DNA of 57,247 bases from contig SSEV01000016.1 in NCBI GenBank assembly GCA_008015095.1, positions 1-57,247 of the forward strand, in the 5' to 3' direction. How positions within the stretch are numbered: position 1 is the stretch's first letter; each line of letters begins with the position of its first letter. The position numbers and the translations under genes are program-made. The DNA is from Lysobacteraceae bacterium (GTDB taxonomy: Bacteria > Pseudomonadota > Gammaproteobacteria > Xanthomonadales > Xanthomonadaceae). The notes below the pieces were generated by a model. The model worked only from the letters and a program-made list of their open reading frames with translations, was not told where the DNA came from and ran no database searches. Of the stretch, positions 50,477 through 57,247 are shown piece by piece.

Positions 50477-51389
50477 GGCGCACGCGATCGGAATTTCCGC
50501 AATTATACCGACCTACAACCGGCGGGAGCTGGTGCAATGCGCCATCGATTCGGCGCTCGCCCAGACTTGCCCGGTCGACGAGATCATCGTGGTCGACGAT
50601 GGCTCCACGGACGGCACCGAGGATGCCCTGGCCGCACGTTATGGCGGCCGCATCCGCTATCACCGCCAGCAAAATGCCGGAGTTTCGGCCGCGCGCAACG
50701 CTGGCATGCGCCTGGCCCGCGGTCGCTATATCGCACTGCTCGACAGCGACGACCTGTGGTTGCCGGACAAAACCCGGCTTCAGCGCGAATGGCTCGATGC
50801 GCACCCCGATTTCGGCATGGTGCTATGCGACGTCGAGCGTATCGAGGCCGACGGCACGCCGATCAATGTCTTCCGTCGGCGCGATGTGCTCAAAGAGGAC
50901 GGCTGGGCGCTGCAATGGCTGCTCGCAAATCCGTCCCTGGTGCCGGCCTCGGCGATGTTCCGCCGCGAAGTGTTCGAGACCAGCGGAGGGTTCGATCCGT
51001 CGCTGCGCACCGCCGAAGATATCGACTTCCATCTGCGTGTGGCGAAAACCTGGCGGATCGGCGTCGTCGAACAATCGCTGGTCAAGGCCATGCGCGGCCA
51101 TGACGGTTTGTCGGCCGAATCCAGCACATACGACGATTACGTGAAAGTGGTCGAGCGCGCCGCGGCCGATGCCGAAGGGGTCGTCGACGAAGCCCTGCGC
51201 CGCCATGCATTGAGCGTGATCTACGCACGCAACGCGCGTGGCATGGCGATCCGTCGCCGTTGGCGCGATGCATGGCGCCTCGCGTGCGCCGCCTGGAGCT
51301 ATGCGCAAAACGCGACGCAGAAGCGCGAATTACTCGGGCTGATCCCGTTTTCCGCGAAACGCATCCTTAGCGGCTGGTTGCGGCGCTGA
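50475..51389 (+). CDS. Family 2 glycosyltransferase
   Basis: ISAIIPTYNRRELVQCAIDSALAQTCPVDEIIVVDDGSTDGT, LLDSDDLW. Confidence 0.93.
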   Translation: MAHAIGISAIIPTYNRRELVQCAIDSALAQTCPVDEIIVVDDGSTDGTEDALAARYGGRIRYHRQQNAGVSAARNAGMRLARGRYIALLDSDDLWLPDKTRLQREWLDAHPDFGMVLCDVERIEADGTPINVFRRRDVLKEDGWALQWLLANPSLVPASAMFRREVFETSGGFDPSLRTAEDIDFHLRVAKTWRIGVVEQSLVKAMRGHDGLSAESSTYDDYVKVVERAAADAEGVVDEALRRHALSVIYARNARGMAIRRRWRDAWRLACAAWSYAQNATQKRELLGLIPFSAKRILSGWLRR

Positions 51390-51397
51390 CGAAACGA

Positions 51398-51426
51398 CCG
51401 CGGCGGAGGGGACATACCCGCCGCGG
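51398..51426. terminator. Inverted repeat between convergent genes
   Basis: 9-bp arms ccgcggcgg / ccgccgcgg, no U-tract. Confidence 0.35.
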
Positions 51427-51477
51427 GTATCGCGTCCTAATGATTCCGAATCTGACTGCTCAACGTGGACGGTTGGT

Positions 51478-52872
51478 TCAGCGCGCGCCACGCCCGAACA
51501 GGACAACTTCGACCGTCTGCAGCATGATCATCAGATCGAACAGGAGGCCATGGTTCTTGACATAGAACAGGTCAAATTTCAACTTCTCGTTGGCGTCGCG
51601 CACCGACGCTCCATACGGGTAGCGCAACTGCGCCCAACCTGTCAGGCCCGGCTTCACCGAATGGCGCACGCCGTAATAGCGCACTTCGTTGTTGAGCATT
51701 TCCACAAATTGGGGACGCTCCGGACGCGGGCCGACAAAGCTCATTTCGCCCTTCAGCACGAGGAACAACTGCGGCAGTTCGTCGAGCCGGGTCTTGCGGA
51801 TGAACTTGCCGACGCGCGTGGTGCGGTCGTCGTTCTGCTGCGCCCAGACCGCTTTGCCGTCGCTTTCCGCATCGACCCGCATGCTGCGGAATTTCACCAT
51901 CTCGAAGTGCCGGCCATGTTCGCCGACACGGGTCTGCCGATACAGCACCGGCCCCGGCGATTCCAGGCGCACCGCAAGGGCAACCAGCAACATCGCCGGC
52001 CAACTCACGACCAGCAACGCGATCGCCGCCAGCAGGTCGAAGAAGCGCTTGGTCAACCGGCGCGGGGTCGAATAATCGAATTCGCCGGAAAACACCAGCC
52101 AGGACGGATCGGCGATGCTCAGCTGCACCATCCCGGCCTCGCGCTCGAAAAAGCTCGACAAATCGGTGACCAGCACACCCTGCTGCACGCAGACGAGCAT
52201 CTGCTCCATCGGCATGCCGCCACGACGCTCGTCCGGCGCGATCACGATTTCGTCGACATCCATCCGCTCGGCGATCTGGCTGATGGTTTCCCCGCTATTG
52301 ATCAACAACTCATCGTCGACCACGATTGGCTGGTTCGGCACCGGCACGAAACCGAGGATATTGAACGATTGGCGATCGCTTTTGCGGCGCAGGCGCGTAT
52401 TGATCAGATTGGCCTTCTCGCCCGCGCCATAGATCAGCACGCGCTGCTTGAGCATCGTCGCGGCGGACAGATGCAACACCAGCAGGCGCACGAGCAGAAT
52501 CGCACAGAACCCGATACTCAATGCCAGCGCCAACACGCCGCGCCCGATGTAGGTTTGCGGCACTGCGTAGTAGATGACCAGCAACGCGACGCCGCCGAAC
52601 ATGAAAGATACCGACAGCCTCAGCAGGAAGTCGATCTTGCGATGGCGCACGTAGGCCTGATACAGGCCGAAGGCGAGCATCGACCCGGTGACGCACAGCG
52701 CTACGAGCAACGCCCGCGGCAGAATTCCGCCGACGAAGGAATCGAACGCCGAAAGATCGTTCAAATATCGCAGTCGCGCCGCGCCCAGTACCGACAAAAC
52801 GACTACGGCCATTTCGATCAGCCACAGGCCTCGTAACGCGTGTTTCTGCCTGCTCGCTCGAATCGTCTTCAT
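51478..52872 (-). CDS. Undecaprenyl-phosphate sugar phosphotransferase (polyprenyl glycosylphosphotransferase, XrtA-type)
   Basis: N-terminal TM segments, TKRFFDLLAAIALLVVSWPAMLLVALAVRLESPGPVLYRQTRVGEHGRHFEMVKFRSM, TRLDELPQLFLVLKGEMSFVGPRPERPQFV. Confidence 0.93.
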   Translation of the reverse strand: MKTIRASRQKHALRGLWLIEMAVVVLSVLGAARLRYLNDLSAFDSFVGGILPRALLVALCVTGSMLAFGLYQAYVRHRKIDFLLRLSVSFMFGGVALLVIYYAVPQTYIGRGVLALALSIGFCAILLVRLLVLHLSAATMLKQRVLIYGAGEKANLINTRLRRKSDRQSFNILGFVPVPNQPIVVDDELLINSGETISQIAERMDVDEIVIAPDERRGGMPMEQMLVCVQQGVLVTDLSSFFEREAGMVQLSIADPSWLVFSGEFDYSTPRRLTKRFFDLLAAIALLVVSWPAMLLVALAVRLESPGPVLYRQTRVGEHGRHFEMVKFRSMRVDAESDGKAVWAQQNDDRTTRVGKFIRKTRLDELPQLFLVLKGEMSFVGPRPERPQFVEMLNNEVRYYGVRHSVKPGLTGWAQLRYPYGASVRDANEKLKFDLFYVKNHGLLFDLMIMLQTVEVVLFGRGAR

Positions 52873-53364
52873 TGCATCCCCCTGATGCTTTACCAAACCC
52901 GCCATGCCGGAATCAGGCACGACACTTCCTTGTCCAGCCCGCGAAAGCGAAGCCGAACTGCGATAGGCGCTCTGCACATTCCCCCTGTGCCGATGGCGGC
53001 CCTGCCGATCGGGATCCTTGGTCACTGCCTTTTGAGTGCGCCAATCCCGCCGTACCAGATCATTGTAGCGAACGTTTCGTGACACGAAATACGGACAATT
53101 CCGCCAGTTAGCGATCGCGATCGAAGCCATGTCGCAATTGTTGCGATCTCATAACCCGATTCATCGATGGATGATTGCCGCATTGGAGACGGGTTCCGAC
53201 ACGCCTTGTCAGGTTCCGACCATACGCGACCATAATGACGCCTCGCGCGATACCCGATATGCAACGCGGAGTTGAAAATTTCTGACGCGCGATGGATATG
53301 CGGAGCCGTTTTCCGCACAAACTTTCCGACGAACGGTCGTTTTAGATCGTCATAGACAATTTTT

Positions 53365-53384
53365 TCTAGACAAACGTTTCTAGA
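53365..53384. promoter_or_regulatory. Candidate BlaI-type operator upstream of blaI-like gene
   Basis: TCTAGA-caaacgtt-TCTAGA dyad in AT-rich region just upstream of the regulator ORF. Confidence 0.35.
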
Positions 53385-53423
53385 TCGGCTAGGCTGCAGC
53401 TATTCTCGATAGCGCCCGCCCAG

Positions 53424-53813
53424 ATGCCCGGCAAATCCCGCAAATTGCCCAAACCCACGCCGGCTGAACTCGATCTGCTGCGCCTGTTGTGGCGGCTTGG
53501 CCCCAGTACGGTCAAGCAAGTGCACGAGGCGCAGCTGCAGGAAAGACCGGGCGCGACCTACGCCACCGTACTGCGCCAATTGCAGATCATGCATGGCAAA
53601 GGCCTGCTCAGCCGCGACGAGCGCCTGCGTTCACATGTCTATGCGGCTGTCCAGGCGCAGGACGCGTTGCAAACCAGTCTGCTCGGAGATCTGATTCACA
53701 AAGCCTTCTCCGGCTCAGGCAAAGATCTGGTCATGGCGGCTTTGCGCGGCCATGTGAGCGAAGAAGAGCGCGCGGAGATCCAGCGCTTCCTGGAGGAGAC
53801 CAGCGATGAATGA
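53424..53813 (+). CDS. BlaI/MecI/CopY-family transcriptional repressor
   Basis: TPAELDLLRLLWRLGPSTVKQVHEAQLQERPGATYATVLRQLQIMHGKGLLSRDE; overlaps M56 gene. Confidence 0.92.
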   Translation: MPGKSRKLPKPTPAELDLLRLLWRLGPSTVKQVHEAQLQERPGATYATVLRQLQIMHGKGLLSRDERLRSHVYAAVQAQDALQTSLLGDLIHKAFSGSGKDLVMAALRGHVSEEERAEIQRFLEETSDE

Positions 53814-55542
53814 CGCTATCGAAACATTGGGCTCGGTACTGCTGCATTTCCTCTGGCAAGGTGCCGCCATCGCCCTCTCCGCATGGCTTGCTCTACGGCT
53901 GCTGCGCCAGGCGCGGCCTCAGGCGCGATACGCCGTTCTGTGCGCGGCGATGTCCGCCTGTCTGCTCGCCCCCGTGATCTCGTTGTGGCGGGCCTTGGCG
54001 GTACCGATGGCGACCCGATCGCCATGGGACCAAGTTACGCGACTGCCATGGACGGATGTTTTATCGCCCGCATCGAACGTAGTGCCGGCGGGACCGTGGC
54101 CGCCCGAGGTTCTGCCCTGGGTTGTTGCGATCTGGACCGTCGGGGCAGCTGTCATGTTGCTGCGGATCGTCAGCGGCCTGCGCTGGGTCAGACGCGTGCG
54201 CCACGAGGCCGGCCGCTCGGTCCCTGATGGTTGGCAAGCGCGATTCGACGCGCTGGCCCGTCGTTTCGGCCTGGACCGGCTGCCACTCAGAATAGGGCCG
54301 GATGGCGAAGGCCCGATGACCATCGGCGTGTGGCGCCCGGTGGTGCTGGTGCCGGCCGCTCTATTCGCGAATATGCCGGTCGAATTGCTCGAAGCCCTGC
54401 TCGCGCACGAGTTGGCTCACATTCGGCGGCACGATTACCTGATCAATCTGCTTCAACGCATCACCGAAGCCCTGCTGTTCTATCACCCCGCGATCTGGTG
54501 GCTGTCGCGGCGACTGACGATCGAACGCGAGCTGATCGCCGACCGTCTCGCCGCGGACGCACTGGGCGAGCCGCGCAAGCTGGCGCTCGCACTCAGTCAG
54601 CTGGATCGTCTGCAGTTGTCCACCATCCCCCATCTCGCGCAGACCGCGCACGGAGGTTCGCTGATGTCCCGTATTGAAGCCCTGGTTCGCCCCGGCCGTC
54701 TTTCAGGCGGCGGTCTTGTGCTGTTCCCGGTGATCGGATTACTCGCAGTGGGGGTCGCTTTCTATGTCTATGCGGACGCGAAGCGCACACCGATCATACC
54801 GATCGTAGGGCATGCGGCCGCGCTGCCCGAATCGGTCGGGCCTGGCCCCGATGCGATCGCGATGACGGACAGCGTGGAAGAGGACGGCATCGAAAGCAGC
54901 GATGAAGATTTCATCCGCTTCCGCCATCAGGGCGGCACCTATGTGGTGCGCGATCCGGCGATCTTGGCGCGTGTCAAGCGAGAAGAGGCCACCGCCGAAG
55001 CCTACACCGCACAAGTGCGAGCGCTCGAAGCGGAAATGCAGGCGCAAAGCGAACGGATCGAAGCGATCGGACACGGCATGGGCGCCGCCCGTCCCGAACA
55101 TATGGACCAGACTCCGGCAATGCGCGAAGCCGTCGAAAAGCTCGAAGCGCTCGCACGGCAACAGGCCGAACTCGCCGAGCAGCACGCGATGCAGGCGAAC
55201 CACGCGTCGGGCTCGGAAGCCAAGGTCGCCGAGCAGACCCGCGAACTCGAAGCCATGGACCGCAAGATGCAAGCACTGGATGTACAGATCCAGCAACAGC
55301 AGTCGATCGTGGAACAACAAAGCGCGCAGATGGCGGCGCGAATGGATGCGATGGGCGATGAAATCGAGCGCGCGACGAAACCGATGGAAGAACTTGCCCG
55401 GAAAATGGATGTCCTCGCAATCAAGCAGCAGCAAGCCTACGCGCAAGCGGATCAGCGCATCCGTACCATGCTCGAACAGGCCATACGCGACGGAAAGGCC
55501 CAGCCGGCAGACGCATCATCGCCGTCATCGAAGAAGGATTGA
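53806..55542 (+). CDS. BlaR1-like M56-family metallopeptidase with long C-terminal coiled-coil
   Basis: ALLAHELAHIRRHDYLINLLQRITEALLFYHPAIWWLSRRLTIERELIADRLA; C-terminal Gln/Glu/Ala/Met-rich segment. Confidence 0.9.
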   Translation: MNDAIETLGSVLLHFLWQGAAIALSAWLALRLLRQARPQARYAVLCAAMSACLLAPVISLWRALAVPMATRSPWDQVTRLPWTDVLSPASNVVPAGPWPPEVLPWVVAIWTVGAAVMLLRIVSGLRWVRRVRHEAGRSVPDGWQARFDALARRFGLDRLPLRIGPDGEGPMTIGVWRPVVLVPAALFANMPVELLEALLAHELAHIRRHDYLINLLQRITEALLFYHPAIWWLSRRLTIERELIADRLAADALGEPRKLALALSQLDRLQLSTIPHLAQTAHGGSLMSRIEALVRPGRLSGGGLVLFPVIGLLAVGVAFYVYADAKRTPIIPIVGHAAALPESVGPGPDAIAMTDSVEEDGIESSDEDFIRFRHQGGTYVVRDPAILARVKREEATAEAYTAQVRALEAEMQAQSERIEAIGHGMGAARPEHMDQTPAMREAVEKLEALARQQAELAEQHAMQANHASGSEAKVAEQTRELEAMDRKMQALDVQIQQQQSIVEQQSAQMAARMDAMGDEIERATKPMEELARKMDVLAIKQQQAYAQADQRIRTMLEQAIRDGKAQPADASSPSSKKD

Positions 55543-55668
55543 TTCCGACGGGCAGGTCAGCGGAAGATCGGGCATCCAATCGATCTTCCGCTAGATCTCC
55601 CGGGCGACCTTTCACGAGACCGCCGCCCGCGTGTAGAACAGCGGCTCACTGGCGAGACCCCTGTGCGT

Positions 55669-56010
55669 TCAAGCCTTGCGCAGGAAACACGTCTTCAGCA
55701 CCAGGCCTTTGATCTTCTCGGAATGGCCTTCGATATGCTCATGGTCGCCGTCGACTAGGCGGATGTTCCTGATCAGGGCGCCTTGCTTCAACGGGATCGA
55801 AGCCCCCTTCACTTTCAGATCCTTGATCACGACCACGCTGTCCCCGTCCATTAGCGGATTACCGTTGCAGTCGCGAACGGTTACGGACGTTGCGGTCGCC
55901 GACGCGACCTCTTCGATCCACTCATGCCCGCAGTCGGCGCAGACGATGCGGCCGTCGTCTTCATAGGTATTGAGCAAGGTGCATTGCGGGCAGGCGGGAA
56001 AGGTCGGCAT
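55669..56010 (-). CDS. PhnA/YjdM-like zinc-ribbon protein
   Basis: FPACPQCTLLNTYEDDGRIVCADCGHEW...VRDCNGNPLMDGDSVVVIKDLKVKG. Confidence 0.92.
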   Translation of the reverse strand: MPTFPACPQCTLLNTYEDDGRIVCADCGHEWIEEVASATATSVTVRDCNGNPLMDGDSVVVIKDLKVKGASIPLKQGALIRNIRLVDGDHEHIEGHSEKIKGLVLKTCFLRKA

Positions 56011-56089
56011 CGGTGTGAGCAGCAATCAGGGGCCCGGATTATCGCCGGGAATACGCACGACGCATACCCGACGTCTCGGGCAACCTCCG

Positions 56090-56205
56090 TAGCAGGCCGT
56101 TGAAAAACCGCCTGCTCGCGCAGCCATTGATGGCTGCGCCGAGGAAGCAAGCGCGTCAGCAATGGATGCGTCGCGAGCGAGTCCGGACATGGATCCGGAA
56201 TGGAA
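56090..56205. repeat. Dispersed repeat family A, copy 3
   Basis: tagcaggccgttgaaaaaccgcctgctcgcgcagccattgatggctgcgccgaggaagcaagcgcg aligns with the left part of 10330-10488. Confidence 0.65.
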
Positions 56206-56213
56206 CCGCGCGC

Positions 56214-57014
56214 TCAGTCGAGCGTTGGCCATTCGCCCGGATTGAGCGTTTCGCGGTATCCGTGCCAAGCCGCATAGGCCAGCCACGGCATCACCAAGGC
56301 CAAGCCCAGAAACGCGGTCGCGAAGCCGATCGCGGTCAGCACCACGATGATTGCTGCCCATAGCGCCATCACCGCTTTGTTGCGGAGCACCGCATTCACG
56401 CTGGAAATGCCCGCGGTGATCATATCCACATCACGGTCGGCGATCATGGGCAGGGAGAATGCCGCGACCGCGAACGTCAATGCGGCGAACAGCGAGCCGA
56501 CCGCGGAGCCGATCGCCAGAAATTCGAGCAGCGTACGCATATCGTCTTCCTGGACCGGGAAAAACGCGCCGACCATCATGCCGGCACGCGACCACAGCAA
56601 GACGATGACACCTTGAACGATCGCGAATACGCCGGCCTGTCCGGCAACGCGACGTGCAAGCAGGAACGAATCCGACAAGGCCGGGCGGCGCCCGCGTTCG
56701 AGCGCGCGACTGACGCAGTAGAGACCGACGCAGATCAGGGGCGCAACGAACACGAAACCCGACAACAGCGTGGCGAGCAGGGCGAAGCGACCCAGCTTCC
56801 AAGCCAGCAGCGACACCATCAGGCTGATCATGACGATCGCCGTACCGAACATCAGCGACAGCGCGGGCGTCGCGCGCAGATCGCGCCAGCCCGCGCGCAA
56901 CCAGCGCCAGGGCGCGCCAAAGCCCAACATGGCGCAAGGCACAACGAAGGGACGCGCCGCTTCAACGGGCGGATCGGCAGCAGTGTCAGAGTTTTGCACA
57001 GGCGGCTCGTCCAC
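56214..57014 (-). CDS. DUF2189-like integral membrane protein
   Basis: GAPWRWLRAGWRDLRATPALSLMFGTAIVMISLMVSLLAWKLGRFALLATLLSGFVFVAPLICVGLYCVSRALERG. Confidence 0.8.
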   Translation of the reverse strand: MDEPPVQNSDTAADPPVEAARPFVVPCAMLGFGAPWRWLRAGWRDLRATPALSLMFGTAIVMISLMVSLLAWKLGRFALLATLLSGFVFVAPLICVGLYCVSRALERGRRPALSDSFLLARRVAGQAGVFAIVQGVIVLLWSRAGMMVGAFFPVQEDDMRTLLEFLAIGSAVGSLFAALTFAVAAFSLPMIADRDVDMITAGISSVNAVLRNKAVMALWAAIIVVLTAIGFATAFLGLALVMPWLAYAAWHGYRETLNPGEWPTLD

Positions 57015-57247
57015 GTCCCATCTCCCTCACGGCGGATCGCGGTCACGATAGCCTGAGGCGACTCGCCGCGCCATTGGTCCCGAAACCGGAAGCGCGTGCT
57101 AGCGTCTGCTTGGGAGCCGACGCCCGCCGTTACGGCAACGGATGCCGAGCGCGCGGCTTCATGGCACGATGCGGGTCAGTCCCGCCCGCCCTCGCCCGAC
57201 ATGGCCGACCAGCGCGAAGCAGATCCCTCTTGCGAACACGACCCGCA

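Overview
High-GC gammaproteobacterial chromosome window; gene content and protein similarity suggest Xanthomonadaceae/Lysobacter-like. About 10.6-52.9 kb is a large exopolysaccharide (EPS) locus: Wza-like export protein, Wzz/Wzc-like chain-length protein, a CpsD-like ATPase with a degenerate Walker A, an outer-membrane beta-barrel, two tandem heparinase/alginate-lyase-like proteins, several glycosyltransferases, three NodB deacetylases plus a fourth barrel-like protein, flippase, O-antigen ligase/polymerase, asparagine-synthase-like amidotransferase, acyltransferase, ACP + AMP-ligase + NadE-like + GNAT module, and a priming sugar transferase. The composition resembles exosortase-A (XrtA/PEP-CTERM) EPS loci, but I see no exosortase and no PEP-CTERM substrate here. 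The flanks carry housekeeping genes (mpl, adk, PPi-dependent phosphofructokinase, PhnA-like) and a BlaI/M56 regulator pair. The best anomalies are: an alpha-lytic-like protease interrupted by one in-frame TAG with the homologous C-terminus intact downstream; a frameshifted LON-substrate-binding-domain gene; two dispersed palindrome-rich MITE-like repeat families; an 18-bp in-frame tandem expansion in a membrane protein gene; divergent genes whose start codons overlap; a Gfo/Idh/MocA-epimerase fusion; and the degenerate P-loop. All functional calls are by eye from the translations; no database search was run.
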